A stretch of 64,000 nt of DNA from Ralstonia soli (GCF_023955655.1 NZ_JAMXHT010000005.1:311462-375461), one strand, 5' to 3'. Shown: positions 40,779-50,699, counted from the stretch's first letter. The notes: generated by a model not told the origin, from the sequence alone. Translations and numbers: made by a program.

Positions 40779-41843
40779 TCAGAACTTGTGGCGCACGCCC
40801 AGCATCACGCCCAGGCGCGAGTTGTTGCCGTACAGGTTGCCGGAGTTGTTGAACGCGGCGGCGCTGTCCAGCGCAATCCAGCCGCCTTTCAGGTGCGTGT
40901 AGTCGACTTCGGCGTACACGTCAGTTCGCTTGCTGAACGCGTAGTCGAGCATGCCGGCGGTGGTCAGGCGTTGGCCGCTGGTGCTGAGGTGGCGCATCCA
41001 GTCGTACTGCACGGTGCCGATGAAGCTCAACGGGCCGGAGAGGGGCACCTTTGCGCCAACGTAGGCGACCTGGTTCTTGTAGTCGGCCACGTCGAGGCGG
41101 CTGTTCGTGTAGCCCAGGTACCACGTGGCGATCGACGTATCGAGCTTGCCGCCAAAGCCCCAGACCGTCTGCTTGCTTGCCAGTGCGGCCGGCACGGCGC
41201 CGAAGAACGCGGAGGACACGTCATGCGTGACCTGATACACCGCGCCCACTTCGGCAGAGCCCATGCTGTAGACGATGGAGCCCGCGCCGGCCGAGCTCTT
41301 GCTCACGCTGCCGGCCGCCTCGCCAAACGTCCATGCGCCGGCCAACTGCAGGCCGCCGAACGACTTGATGTACTTGATCGTGTTGTCGTAGCGCAGGCCG
41401 GTGTAGTTGCCGCCCTGGTAACCGACGATGGAGTTGTTGGCAAACGCCATCGCTTCATACGAAGACAGCACTTCGTGCGCCAGCGTGTATTGACGGCCGA
41501 GGTAGAGCTTGCCGTAGTCGCTTTCCAGGCCGACCACAGCCGTGCGCCCGAACAGCCGGCCACCTTGCTGGCTCACGCCGGTATCCGGGGCGAAGCCCGA
41601 TTCCAGGATGAACAGGGCCTTGGTGCCGCCACCCAGGTCTTCCGTGCCGCGCAAGCCCCAGCGGCTGCCGGTGAGTACGCCGTCGGTCATTTGCAGATTG
41701 CTGTTGCCCGCGGCGTTCTCGTGCGTGCTGTAGCGGATGGTGGTGTCGATCAACCCGTAGAGCGTGACACCGCCGGTGCTCTGTGCTGCAGCCGGCAGAC
41801 TCGTGGCTCCGAGTGCCAAGGCGGTGATGATTGTTTTACGCAT
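40779..41843 (-). CDS. General porin (Gram-negative, beta-proteobacterial type)
   Basis: A 354-residue outer-membrane trimeric porin with a signal peptide (cleaved after LPAAAQ), the early strand VTLYGLIDTTIRYS, the segment SRWGLRGTEDLGGGTKALFILESGF, and the C-terminal LGVMLGVRHKF ending in the Phe needed for outer-membrane assembly. Upstream on its strand lies an (AAC)11 simple repeat. It may serve uptake of the aromatic or cyclohexane carboxylates handled by the surrounding enzymes. Confidence 0.93.
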   Translation of the reverse strand: MRKTIITALALGATSLPAAAQSTGGVTLYGLIDTTIRYSTHENAAGNSNLQMTDGVLTGSRWGLRGTEDLGGGTKALFILESGFAPDTGVSQQGGRLFGRTAVVGLESDYGKLYLGRQYTLAHEVLSSYEAMAFANNSIVGYQGGNYTGLRYDNTIKYIKSFGGLQLAGAWTFGEAAGSVSKSSAGAGSIVYSMGSAEVGAVYQVTHDVSSAFFGAVPAALASKQTVWGFGGKLDTSIATWYLGYTNSRLDVADYKNQVAYVGAKVPLSGPLSFIGTVQYDWMRHLSTSGQRLTTAGMLDYAFSKRTDVYAEVDYTHLKGGWIALDSAAAFNNSGNLYGNNSRLGVMLGVRHKF

Positions 41844-41960
41844 GGCTCCCCTGTCTCCTTTTCGATGTGGTGGGTGCGGAAATTGGTTGCTGCGTGTGCA
41901 GCGTGCGCGTTGGGTGATGCCGCCCACGGCTGCGCGTGGCCGTGGGTGTTGAAGTCGGGC

Positions 41961-41993
<33 letters not shown>

Positions 41994-42002
41994 GCTCTGT
42001 GC

Positions 42003-42842
42003 TCAAGCCGGGTTGAATGCGGGCAGCCCCAGGAGCGCCCGTGCCTGTGCAGGCGTGGCGACGGCGCGCCCGTGCTGTTCGCACAGGCTGGCAACGCGGC
42101 TGACCAGTTGGGCATTGCTGGTGGCCAGCGTGTCTTTGTCCCAGCGGATGTTGTCTTCCAGTCCGGTGCGGCAATGGCCGCCCAGTTCCAGCGTCCACTG
42201 GTTGACCGTGAGCTGGTCGCGGCCGATGCCGGCGGCGGTCCAGGTGGCGCCCGGCAGTAGCTTCTGCAACTGCGCCACTTCGAATTCCAGGATTTCGCGG
42301 CGCGCGGGCAGGGCGTTGCGGATGCCGAAGACGAACTGCACATGCGGCGGCGCCGCGATCAGGCCTTCCGCAACGAGTTGCGCCGTGCTGTAGAGCATTG
42401 CCAGATCAAAGATCTCGATCTCGGGCTTGATGCCGAAATCGCGCATGGTCGTGGCCAGCGTGCGCACGAAGTCGGGCGGGTTCTCGTACACGCTGGTCGG
42501 AAAGTTGACCGAACCCGTGGCCAGCGATGCCATGTCCGGGCGCAAGTACAGCATGGCGCCGCGTTGTGCCGCTTCGCGTCCACGGCCACCCGTGGAGAAC
42601 TGCACGATCATCCCAGGGCAGTATTTGCGGATGCCTTCCTGCACGGCGGCAAAGCGCTCGGGGTCGGAGCTGGAGTTCTGCGCCTCGTCGCGCACGTGCA
42701 CGTGGACCAGCGTTGCGCCCGCTTCAAAGCTGGCGTGCGTGCTCTCGACCTGCTCGGCCACGGAAATCGGCACGGCAGGGTTGTCCGCCTGGCGCGGCAC
42801 GGAGCCCGTAATGGCAACGGTGATGATGCAAGGGTCATGCAT
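42003..42842 (-). CDS. BKACE-family enzyme (3-keto-5-aminohexanoate cleavage enzyme-like)
   Basis: A 279-residue zinc-dependent beta-keto acid cleavage enzyme, formerly DUF849. Visible motifs are ITVAITGSVPRQADNPAVPIS, GATLVHVHVRDE (metal-binding His-x-His), PGMIVQFSTGGRG and PEIEIFD. Members condense a beta-keto acid with acetyl-CoA and release acetoacetate and an acyl-CoA; the substrate varies. The start at 42842 has GGAGA upstream. It lies 38 bases after the QuiC stop on the same strand, so it may use a product of that pathway. Confidence 0.88.
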   Translation of the reverse strand: MHDPCIITVAITGSVPRQADNPAVPISVAEQVESTHASFEAGATLVHVHVRDEAQNSSSDPERFAAVQEGIRKYCPGMIVQFSTGGRGREAAQRGAMLYLRPDMASLATGSVNFPTSVYENPPDFVRTLATTMRDFGIKPEIEIFDLAMLYSTAQLVAEGLIAAPPHVQFVFGIRNALPARREILEFEVAQLQKLLPGATWTAAGIGRDQLTVNQWTLELGGHCRTGLEDNIRWDKDTLATSNAQLVSRVASLCEQHGRAVATPAQARALLGLPAFNPA

Positions 42843-42880
42843 GGCGTGGTGTCTCCAATCGTGTGTGTTGTGTGGGCCGC

Positions 42881-44776
42881 TCACTCGGCGTGTGCTGCGC
42901 CGTTGCGGCTCAGTTGCGCCTGCACTGCCATGCGCACCGCGGCGTTGGCCATGCCGTAGCCCGTGTAGCCATCGCGCTGGACCAGTTCGAAGAAGAAGCG
43001 CTCGTGGAACGGCTCGGTGTAGGCGTGCAGGAAATCGCCCTGGGCATCGCGGTCGTAGAGCAGTCCGTCGCGTTGCAGGCGTGCGATGAGCGTGTCGTCC
43101 AGGCCGAGCCTGGCGGCCACGTCGTCGTAATAGTTGTCGGGCACGTGCAGCATGCGGGCCGCAGCGCGGTCGATCGATTCGACGGTCTCGAACAGGCGAG
43201 GGGTGCGAAAGGCAACGTGGTGGATGCCCGAGCCCGCATAGGCGGTAATGAAGCGCCCCGTTGCCGTGCGCCCGCTTTCCGATACGTTGAGCGTGACGCG
43301 CACGCGCTGGTCTGGGCTCACCACCGCGCGGCTCTTCACCAGGCCATACGGGTCGGGGATCTCGTGCACGGTGCCGCCACTCATGCCGAAGATGGTGCGG
43401 TAGAACAACACGAAGCTATCGAGACGGTGTGCGGGCAATGCCTGTGCAATGTGGTCGATCGACGTCAACCCCGTGGCTTCGCTGCCGATATCGGCAGCGG
43501 CATGCGGGTGCAGGACGAAATCGCTTTCGTAGATGCTGCGGTCGGCGTCGCGATCGTCGATCAGATAGAACAGCATGCCGTCGGGGGCGCGCAGCGCCGG
43601 AATGGTGCGCTCACGCGGGCCCACCGGGCTGCGCCACTCGTGGCAGTGCAGTGCGCGGGCGCGCTCCATTGCGCGGCTGGCGTCGTCCACCTTCAGCCCG
43701 ATCGCGCACACCGATGGCCCGTGCAGCTGGAAATGCTCTGACGCGGCACTGTCCTGCTCCATGTTCAGGATCACGTTGACGTGGCCCTGCCGATAAAGAT
43801 CGACGGCCTTGGAGCGGTGGTGCCCAGCGTAAGTAAAGCCGAGTGCACGCAGGCGCGTCTGCAACTCCTGCCCGGCCGCGGCATCCACGGCAAATTCCAG
43901 GAAGTCGACGCCTTCCAGGCTTGCGGGGGCGGGCAGTGCGGCGCCGCCGGCTTCGGATTCCAGCCAGATCAGCGAGCGGATGCCGTCCTGCGCCGTGAGG
44001 CGGGCCGGCGCCGAGCGGAATTCGTCATTGAAGACCTCGAGGGACAGCGGCCCGGTATAGCCCGCAGCCAGCAGGTCGCGCGCAAAGTCCACCACCGGCA
44101 GGTCGCCCTGGCCGGGGAAGTTGCGGTGGTGGCGGCTCCACGACAGCACGTCCATTGACAGCTTGGGTGCATCCGCGAACTGGACGAAGAAGAGTTTTTC
44201 TGCCGGGACCTCGCCGAGGCCTTCCAACGAGTCGCCCAGCGACAGCGTGTGAAAGCTGTCAAGGATCAGCCCGAGCGCGGGATGGTCCGCCTGCTTGACG
44301 ATCTGCCAGGCCTGGCGCCAGTACCGCGTGTGCCGGGCCCAGGCAAGCGCCTCGTACCCCACGCGCAGGCCGCGCTGCCCCGCGGCCTCGGCCATCAACC
44401 GAAGATCGGCGGCCGCAAGCGACGGATCATCGATGGCGATGTCCTGCACGTTGCTGCAGACCAGGACGTTTTCCACGCCCAGTTCCGCCATGACGTCGAA
44501 CTTGCGCTCAGCGCGGGCCAGGTTGCGGGCCAGCTGCTCGCGCGGCATCGCCTCGAAATCACGGAACGGCTGGTACAGCATGATCGCGAGCCCGAGGTCG
44601 GCCGCCATGCGGCGCACGCTGGCCGGCGAGCCGTCGAAATTCAGCAGGTCGTTCTCGAAGATCTCGATGCCGTCAAAGCCCGCCGCAGCGGCCGCTTCCA
44701 GCTTTTCCGGAAGCGTGCCGGACAGGCACACGGTGGCGATGCAGGTGGGGTGGCGTCGCAGGTTTGGCGAACTCAT
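42881..44776 (-). CDS. quiC: 3-dehydroshikimate dehydratase, QuiC type (isomerase-like domain plus HPPD-like domain)
   Basis: A 631-residue two-domain enzyme that converts 3-dehydroshikimate to protocatechuate. Residues 1-280 are a TIM-barrel of the AP endonuclease/sugar isomerase family (GFDGIEIFENDLLNFDGSP, LGLILDSFHTLSLGDSLEG, GPLSLEVFNDEFR, with the metal-binding Glu, Asp, His, Glu set). Residues 295-625 form a VOC domain pair related to 4-hydroxyphenylpyruvate dioxygenase (SIDHIAQALP, GIHHVAFRT, FFFELVQRDG). Bacterial fused forms have this length. It is divergent from an IclR regulator 131 bases away. Confidence 0.92.
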   Translation of the reverse strand: MSSPNLRRHPTCIATVCLSGTLPEKLEAAAAAGFDGIEIFENDLLNFDGSPASVRRMAADLGLAIMLYQPFRDFEAMPREQLARNLARAERKFDVMAELGVENVLVCSNVQDIAIDDPSLAAADLRLMAEAAGQRGLRVGYEALAWARHTRYWRQAWQIVKQADHPALGLILDSFHTLSLGDSLEGLGEVPAEKLFFVQFADAPKLSMDVLSWSRHHRNFPGQGDLPVVDFARDLLAAGYTGPLSLEVFNDEFRSAPARLTAQDGIRSLIWLESEAGGAALPAPASLEGVDFLEFAVDAAAGQELQTRLRALGFTYAGHHRSKAVDLYRQGHVNVILNMEQDSAASEHFQLHGPSVCAIGLKVDDASRAMERARALHCHEWRSPVGPRERTIPALRAPDGMLFYLIDDRDADRSIYESDFVLHPHAAADIGSEATGLTSIDHIAQALPAHRLDSFVLFYRTIFGMSGGTVHEIPDPYGLVKSRAVVSPDQRVRVTLNVSESGRTATGRFITAYAGSGIHHVAFRTPRLFETVESIDRAAARMLHVPDNYYDDVAARLGLDDTLIARLQRDGLLYDRDAQGDFLHAYTEPFHERFFFELVQRDGYTGYGMANAAVRMAVQAQLSRNGAAHAE

Positions 44777-44907
44777 GATGGGGCGGCGGTCGGGAGATGG
44801 CCGAAGCGTAGGCGGACGCCCCTCACCCATACAAGCACCATTCGCGCACCTGCGTGCGATCAGCGTACAATCACGCGCACATATCGCTCGTACTTAGGGT
44901 TATCGCC

Positions 44908-45681
44908 ATGACCGTGAAGAAGGAACCGTTGAGCCGGCGCGACTGGATTGCCGGTCTGGAAAAGGGGCTGGCCATCCTCGAGGCGTTCGACCATGAGCAC
45001 CCGAGACTGACGCCCACGCAAGCCGCCGAGCTGACCGGCCTGACGCGCACGGCGGCGCGCCGCTACCTGCTGACGCTGGAGCACCTGGGGTACACCACGA
45101 GCGAAGGCACGCTGTTCAGCCTGACGCCGCGCGTGCTGAAGGTGGGCTGGTCGTATTTCGACTCCGCCCGCCTGCCGCGGACCGTGCAGCCGTTCCTGCA
45201 GCAGATCACGGCGGCAGTGGGCGAGGTGGCCTACCTGAGCGTGCTCGACGACTGGGAGTTGGTTTTCATCTCGCGCACCAGCACGAGCCGCGTCATGAGT
45301 ACGGGCTTCGTGCTCGGCGCGCGCGTGCCGGCGCCGCTGGCCGCGGCCGGAGTGATGATGCTGGCCGCGGAGCCCGAGGAGAAAGTCCAGGCGTGGCTGG
45401 AAACCTGCGTGCTGACACCGTACACGCCGTACACGATCCTGCAGCGTGAGCGCCTGCTCGACGAGATTCGCAAGGCGGGCCGGCAGGACTACGCGGTGGT
45501 CGAGCAGCAGTTGCAGATCGGCGTGCGGGGTGTGGCGGTGCCGCTGCGCGATCGGCATGGCAACGTCGTCGCGGCGCTGAGCGTGAACATGCAGATCGGC
45601 GAGGAAAGCGCTGAACACGCCGTGCAGCGGGTGCTGCAGGCGCTGCAGGACACAGCGCTTTCAATCATGCGTGTGCTGTAG
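44908..45681 (+). CDS. IclR-family regulator (PcaR/PobR/QuiR-like)
   Basis: A 257-residue regulator with an N-terminal winged helix (ILEAFDHEHPRLTPTQAAELTGLTRTAARRYLLTLEHLGY) and a C-terminal effector domain (LSVLDDWELVFISRTSTSRVMSTGFVLGARVPAPLAAAGVMMLA, then YAVVEQQLQIGVRGVAVPLRDRHGNVVAALSVN). The group includes activators of protocatechuate, 4-hydroxybenzoate and quinate genes. It is divergent from quiC and is followed by the transporter, so it is the likely local regulator with a shikimate-pathway acid as effector. Confidence 0.9.
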   Translation: MTVKKEPLSRRDWIAGLEKGLAILEAFDHEHPRLTPTQAAELTGLTRTAARRYLLTLEHLGYTTSEGTLFSLTPRVLKVGWSYFDSARLPRTVQPFLQQITAAVGEVAYLSVLDDWELVFISRTSTSRVMSTGFVLGARVPAPLAAAGVMMLAAEPEEKVQAWLETCVLTPYTPYTILQRERLLDEIRKAGRQDYAVVEQQLQIGVRGVAVPLRDRHGNVVAALSVNMQIGEESAEHAVQRVLQALQDTALSIMRVL

Positions 45682-45897
45682 CCTGATGCGCACTTTCGCC
45701 AATCCCCCAGGAGCGCACCGACAGCGTGCCTGACTCGGAAAAACCCTTGGGTCGTGCGTTATTCGCACAATGCCGTGCGATGATCGTTCGTCGGCAGGCG
45801 TTGTTCGCTTGTGCCGGCTATCCCACCGGACTACGCTGCGTTCCGTGTTGAAGACGGCCAGCCGCCGCCACGCACAAAAAAATATTTGGAGACAACC

Positions 45898-47280
45898 ATG
45901 ACCGCAGCCAGTGCCCGCGAACCCCAGGGCAGTCACCAGTCGAAAAAAGCCGCTGCCAGCGGCTGGATCGGCTCGGCGCTCGAGTACTACGACTTTTTCA
46001 TCTACGCCACCGCGGCGGCGCTGATCTTTCCGCAGATCTTCTTCCCGAAGGGCGATCCGAAGACAGCCATCATCGCGTCGCTCGCCACTTATGGCGTGGG
46101 TTACGTGGCCCGTCCCATCGGCGCGTTCGTGCTCGGCCACCTGGGCGACACGCACGGGCGCAAGAGCGTACTGCTGTGGTGCATGTTCCTGATGGGGTTT
46201 TCGACCATCGGCGTCGGCCTGCTGCCGACGTATGACCAGGTCGGGCTGCTGGCGCCGGCGCTGCTGGTCATCATGCGCCTGATCCAGGGCTTTGCCGTGG
46301 CCGGTGAGATCTCGGGCGCCAGCTCGATGATCCTGGAGCACGCGCCGTTTGGCCGACGCGGTTTCTTTGCCAGCTTTACGCTGCAGGGCGTGCAGGCCGG
46401 GCAGATCCTGGCGGCCGCCGTGTTCCTGCCGCTGGCGCACTACATGCCGGCCGAGCAGTTCAATAGCTGGGGCTGGCGCATTCCGTTCCTGGCGAGCTTC
46501 GTGGTCATCATCGCGGGCTACATCATCCGCAAGGAAGTGCACGAAACGCCGGCTTTCACGGAAGAAAAGCAAACCGAGCGTCCCCGCTCGCCGGTCGTTG
46601 ACGCCTTCAAGTACAGCACGCCCGACATGCTGCGCGTGGTTTGCATGGCGCTGATGAACGTGATTCCCGTCGTGGCCACCATCTTCGGCGCGGCTTATGC
46701 CGTGCAGCCGGCCTATGGCATCGGTTTTGCCAAGGACGTGTATCTGTGGATCCCGGTGGTGGGCAACATCGTCGCCGTGCTGGTGATCCCGTATGTCGGT
46801 GACTTGTCCGACCGCATCGGCCGCAAGCCCCCCATCGTGATCGGCTCGCTGCTGGCCGGCTTGCTTGCCTTTGCCTATCTCTACGCCATCAGCATCAAGA
46901 ACGTGCCGCTTGCGTTCGGTATGTCGGTGCTGATGTGGGGTGTGGTCTACCAGGGCTACAACGCGGTGTTCCCGAGCTTCTATCCGGAACTGTTCCCGAC
47001 CCGCACGCGTGTTTCGGCCATGGCGATCTCGCAGAACGTCGGCACGGCCATCACGGCGATGCTGCCGGCCCTGTTCACGGCCGTGGCGCCCCCGGGTGCC
47101 GCCAACATCTGGCTGATCGTCGGTGCCATCGCCTTTGGTGTGACCGTGATTGCCGCCATCGCCGCACTCAGCGCCCGTGAGACGTATCGCATCCACATGG
47201 ATGATCTGGGCCAGCCGAGTGCGCAACCGGTGGATAAGGCCGAGTACGCTCGCCAGCGCGCCGGCGCCCTGACCGCTTGA
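45898..47280 (+). CDS. MHS-family MFS transporter (shikimate/aromatic acid type)
   Basis: A 460-residue proton symporter of the metabolite:H+ symporter group. After a polar N-terminus the family signature ASGWIGSALEYYDFFIYATAAALIFPQIFFP appears, followed by HLGDTHGRKSVL (the MFS loop 2-3 motif) and RLIQGFAVAGEISGASSMILEHAP. ShiA-type shikimate carriers share this layout, and the gene sits between the IclR gene and a shikimate dehydrogenase, so shikimate or quinate is the probable cargo. Confidence 0.88.
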   Translation: MTAASAREPQGSHQSKKAAASGWIGSALEYYDFFIYATAAALIFPQIFFPKGDPKTAIIASLATYGVGYVARPIGAFVLGHLGDTHGRKSVLLWCMFLMGFSTIGVGLLPTYDQVGLLAPALLVIMRLIQGFAVAGEISGASSMILEHAPFGRRGFFASFTLQGVQAGQILAAAVFLPLAHYMPAEQFNSWGWRIPFLASFVVIIAGYIIRKEVHETPAFTEEKQTERPRSPVVDAFKYSTPDMLRVVCMALMNVIPVVATIFGAAYAVQPAYGIGFAKDVYLWIPVVGNIVAVLVIPYVGDLSDRIGRKPPIVIGSLLAGLLAFAYLYAISIKNVPLAFGMSVLMWGVVYQGYNAVFPSFYPELFPTRTRVSAMAISQNVGTAITAMLPALFTAVAPPGAANIWLIVGAIAFGVTVIAAIAALSARETYRIHMDDLGQPSAQPVDKAEYARQRAGALTA

Positions 47281-47317
47281 CCCGAGTGACTGTTTGCAAC
47301 GCACGCACCGTCTGACC

Positions 47318-48151
47318 ATGATTTCAGGAAAGAGCACCCTCATCGCCCACATCGGCTACCCGACCGAGACGTTCAAGTCGCCGATGATCTACAACCCGTG
47401 GTTTGAGCAGAAGGGCATCGACGCCGTGGTGGTACCCATGGGCGTGAAGGCGGAAGACTACCTGCAGAGCTTCGCGTCGATCATGCGCTTCACCAATCTG
47501 CGCGGCGCCCTGATCACCATGCCGCATAAGGTGACGACGGTGGGCCTGGTCGACGAGGTGACGCCGGCCGTGCACATTGCCGGCGCGTGCAATGCGGTGC
47601 TCAAGCGCCCTGACGGTACGCTGCTGGGCGATCAGTTTGACGGTGCGGGCTTTGTGCGCGGCGTGCTGCGCAGGGGCCGGCAACTGAAAGGCGCGCGGGT
47701 GTTGATCTCCGGCGCGGGCGGCGTGGGCTCTGCGATTGCCGCCTCGCTGGCCGCAGCTGGCGTGGGCGAACTGGCGCTGTACGACACGCGTGCCGAATCG
47801 GCTGAATCCCTGGGCCGGCGTCTGCGCGAGCACTATCCGGCGCTGGTGGTGCGTACCGGTTCGAATGATCCGGACGGCTTCGATGTGGTTGTCAACGCAA
47901 CGCCCATGGGCATGAAGGAAGACGACCCGCTACCGTTCGATGTGGCGCGCATCGCGCCCAGCTGCTTCGTCGGCGAGGTGGTCATGAAATCGGAATACAC
48001 GCCCCTGCTACGCGCGGTGCGCGACAAGGGCTGTGAAGTCCAGGTGGGCACCGACATGCTGTTCGAGATGATTCCGGCTTACCTGGAGTTTTTCGGCTTC
48101 GGCCACGCCACGCCGGAAGAACTGCGGCTCACCGCTAAACTCGCGTATTGA
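47318..48151 (+). CDS. Shikimate dehydrogenase family protein
   Basis: A 277-residue NAD(P)-dependent dehydrogenase: an N-terminal substrate domain with IAHIGYPTETFKSP and RGALITMPHKVT (the Lys of the catalytic pair), then a Rossmann domain with VLISGAGGVGSAIAASLAAAGVGELALYDTR. The Asp following Tyr in LYDTR favours NAD+ over NADP+, typical of catabolic enzymes. It probably oxidises shikimate or quinate to the dehydro form used by QuiC. It lies 37 bases after the transporter gene and ends with a terminator, so the two form one operon. Confidence 0.9.
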   Translation: MISGKSTLIAHIGYPTETFKSPMIYNPWFEQKGIDAVVVPMGVKAEDYLQSFASIMRFTNLRGALITMPHKVTTVGLVDEVTPAVHIAGACNAVLKRPDGTLLGDQFDGAGFVRGVLRRGRQLKGARVLISGAGGVGSAIAASLAAAGVGELALYDTRAESAESLGRRLREHYPALVVRTGSNDPDGFDVVVNATPMGMKEDDPLPFDVARIAPSCFVGEVVMKSEYTPLLRAVRDKGCEVQVGTDMLFEMIPAYLEFFGFGHATPEELRLTAKLAY

Positions 48152-48172
48152 GCTCGCTCACACGTATTTGAT

Positions 48173-48194
48173 GCCGCCTCGAGCGGCTTTTTTT
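48173..48194 (+). terminator. Rho-independent terminator after the shikimate dehydrogenase gene
   Basis: A 5-bp GC stem (GCCGC and GCGGC) around CTCGA is followed by seven T residues. The stem is short, but the T run is complete and the position right after a stop codon is correct. Confidence 0.75.
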
Positions 48195-48204
48195 CGTTAT
48201 CCAC

Positions 48205-49374
48205 ATGCTCCGTCGCCCTCTGAGTTTTGGCCTGCTGCTTCCGCTACTGCTGGCGGCACAACCGGTGGCGACCGACAGCTATCTCGCGGCGCTGCCCGCG
48301 ATTGCCAAGGCGCTGGGGTCGGCCAGTACCAGCCTCACCGTATTTGCGCTGGCATTCGGCATCGGGCAGTTGCCGATGGGCAGCCTGGCCGACCGCTTCG
48401 GCCGCCGGCATGTGCTGCTCGCCGGGCTGGCCGGCTATGTCATTGCCGCGCTGGCGGGCGCCCTGGCGGTCAGCACGCTCATGCTCACCGCCGCGCGTGC
48501 CATGCAGGGTTTTTCGATGGCGGCGATCCTGGTTTGCGCGCGGGCAGCGGTGCGGGACTTGCACCCGGCCCGCGACGGCCCGCACGTGATGGCGCGCGGG
48601 CTCACGGGGCTTGGCATGGTCGCGCTGGTCTTGCCGATTCTGGGCGCCTTCATCACGCAGCACGCGGGATGGCGCTGGGTGTTGGTCGGAATGAGCCTGT
48701 ACGCGCTGGTGCTGTGGGTCATGTGTTGGCGTGGTTTTGCCGAGACGAGGCAGGAAGCTCACCAACAGGCAGGCGGCGTGCGAGAGATCTTTGCAGACGC
48801 GGAGTTCCGCGGCTGGGCGATGCTGGCCGCCGCAACCTACGGCGGGATGTTCTGCTTCCTGCTGCTCTCGCCGATGGTCTATATCGCCTACATCGGGTTG
48901 TCGCCCGGGCTGTATGGCTGGATTCCCTCCGGCGGCACGCTGATCTACATCCTGAGCACCATCGGTTGCCGGCACCTGCTGCGTCGCCAGAGCATGGTGC
49001 GCACGGTGCAGCAAGGCGCGACGCTGAGCCTGGTCGGCGCCGGCATTCAAGGCCTGGGCTGCTGGCTGCTGCCCGGCCATGCGTGGCCGCTGCTGCTGGG
49101 GCACGGCATCTATTGCATGGGGCACGGCATTCACCAGCCGTGCGGCCAGGCGGGTGCGGTCGGCAATCTTCCGCATCTTGCGGGGCGCGCGGTGTCATGG
49201 TCCGGTTTCATCATGATGTTTGTCGCGTTCTGCCTGGGGCAGACCGCTGCGGCGTTCGACGACCCGTCTCATAGCCTGGGCGCGTGGCCCATGGTCGTGC
49301 CGATGATGCTTGCCGGGACCGTGTTGGCGTTGCTCGCGTTCATCTGGCTGCCCAGGTTGCGAACCGCGTCCTAG
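48205..49374 (+). CDS. Bcr/CflA-type MFS exporter
   Basis: A 389-residue drug-resistance-type MFS protein, 12 hydrophobic segments. The N-terminal LAAQPVATDSYLAALPAIAKALGSASTSLTVFALAFGIGQLPMGSLADRFGRRHVLL matches the Bcr/CflA signature (the TD-x-Y-LPA motif). It is separated from the previous gene by a terminator and so has its own promoter. The substrate is unknown. Confidence 0.88.
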   Translation: MLRRPLSFGLLLPLLLAAQPVATDSYLAALPAIAKALGSASTSLTVFALAFGIGQLPMGSLADRFGRRHVLLAGLAGYVIAALAGALAVSTLMLTAARAMQGFSMAAILVCARAAVRDLHPARDGPHVMARGLTGLGMVALVLPILGAFITQHAGWRWVLVGMSLYALVLWVMCWRGFAETRQEAHQQAGGVREIFADAEFRGWAMLAAATYGGMFCFLLLSPMVYIAYIGLSPGLYGWIPSGGTLIYILSTIGCRHLLRRQSMVRTVQQGATLSLVGAGIQGLGCWLLPGHAWPLLLGHGIYCMGHGIHQPCGQAGAVGNLPHLAGRAVSWSGFIMMFVAFCLGQTAAAFDDPSHSLGAWPMVVPMMLAGTVLALLAFIWLPRLRTAS

Positions 49375-49591
49375 GTGCGGGCAGGGCGATGGTTGCTTTC
49401 GTTGCTTTCGTCAATTTCGCCGCTGTTGTCGCCTTCCGCGCGCGCCGTCCCCATTGTTCTGTCGCGCAACGCACCTTAAGCTGCACGGTTGAAGGGCGGC
49501 GCACCTGGCGAGACGCAAACGTATCGCCCCGCGCCGCTGATGGGTACGCTGCAGTGCCACGTTTTCTTGTCTAAGCCATAGGAGTTTGCTC

Positions 49592-50674
49592 ATGGGCCGC
49601 GATGCCGACCTGCCATTCAAGACCGCCGGCCTGGAGTTCATCGAGTTCGCCACCCAAGATCCGGCCGCGCTCGGCCAGGTGTTCAACTCGCTGGGCTTCA
49701 AGGCCATTGCCCGGCATGTGAGCAAGGACGTCACGCTCTATCGGCAGGGCGACATGAACTTCCTCGTCAACGCAGAAGCCGATTCCTTTGCGCACCGCTG
49801 GGCCGAAGAGTACGGCGTGGGTATCTGCGCGATCGGCATCCGCGTGAACGATGCACAGCGGGCCTTCGATCGCGCTGTCGAGCTGGGCGCCTGGCCTGCC
49901 GAGGGCGAGCCGATCGGCCCGGCCGAACTGGTGATCCCGGCCATCCAGGGCGTGGGCGACACGCACCTGTACTTTGTTGACCGCTGGCGCGGCAAGCACG
50001 GCGCTCGGGGTGGGCTGGGCGATATCTCCATCTACGACATCGACTTCCGGCCGCTGGACCCGGCCACCGCGCATGATGACTGGCACCACGCGGGCGTTGG
50101 CCTGGCACGGGTTGACCACCTGACCCAGACCGTCGGACCCGGCCGCCTGCAGGATTGGATCGACTTTTACCGCAATCAGCTCGGCTTTCGGGAGATCCAT
50201 GAACTGCATGCCAACTGGCATGTGGCGACGGACTCCCGTGTCATGGTGTCGTCATGCGGCACGATCCGGATTCCGCTGTATGAAGAAGGCACGCACCGTG
50301 CGCACCTGATGCACGCGTACCTGCCCGACCACCCCGGCGAAGGTGTGCAGCACATTGCGCTGTCCACCGATGACATCCTGCAAACGGCAGCGGCATTGGC
50401 TGCCAATGGCATCCGCTTCGTCGAACCGCCGCCGCACTATTACGACACCGTCGATGCGCGCTTGCCGGGCCACGGGCTGGATCTAGAGGCGCTGCGCCGC
50501 TACGGCATCCTGGTGGATGGAGAGGTCATCGACGGTGTGCCGAAGCTGTTCCTGCAGACGTTCATCAAGCGCCAGCCGGGGGAGATCTTCTTCGAGATCG
50601 TGCAGCGGCGTGGCCATCACGGGTTTGGCGAGGGCAACCTGCCAGTTCTGACAGCGCTGAAAACGGCGCCGTAG
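49592..50674 (+). CDS. hpd: 4-Hydroxyphenylpyruvate dioxygenase (HPPD family)
   Basis: A 360-residue Fe(II) dioxygenase with two VOC modules. The C-terminal module holds the facial triad His176 (RVDHLTQTV), His254 (GVQHIALST) and Glu335 (FFEIVQRRG). It normally converts 4-hydroxyphenylpyruvate to homogentisate in tyrosine breakdown. AGGAG lies seven bases before the ATG. The N-terminal module closely resembles the VOC part of the nearby QuiC (FIEFATQDPAALG / LYRQGDMNFLVN against FLEFAVDAAAGQE / LYRQGHVNVILN), so a related but different keto acid as substrate cannot be excluded. It stands alone. Confidence 0.85.
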   Translation: MGRDADLPFKTAGLEFIEFATQDPAALGQVFNSLGFKAIARHVSKDVTLYRQGDMNFLVNAEADSFAHRWAEEYGVGICAIGIRVNDAQRAFDRAVELGAWPAEGEPIGPAELVIPAIQGVGDTHLYFVDRWRGKHGARGGLGDISIYDIDFRPLDPATAHDDWHHAGVGLARVDHLTQTVGPGRLQDWIDFYRNQLGFREIHELHANWHVATDSRVMVSSCGTIRIPLYEEGTHRAHLMHAYLPDHPGEGVQHIALSTDDILQTAAALAANGIRFVEPPPHYYDTVDARLPGHGLDLEALRRYGILVDGEVIDGVPKLFLQTFIKRQPGEIFFEIVQRRGHHGFGEGNLPVLTALKTAP

Positions 50675-50699
50675 ACGCACTATTGCCGCCCTTTGCCGA

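Noticed and set aside
45661-47352. Long open frame antisense to the MHS transporter
   Set aside because: Same reverse-strand composition artefact; the plus-strand product has the clear MHS signature.
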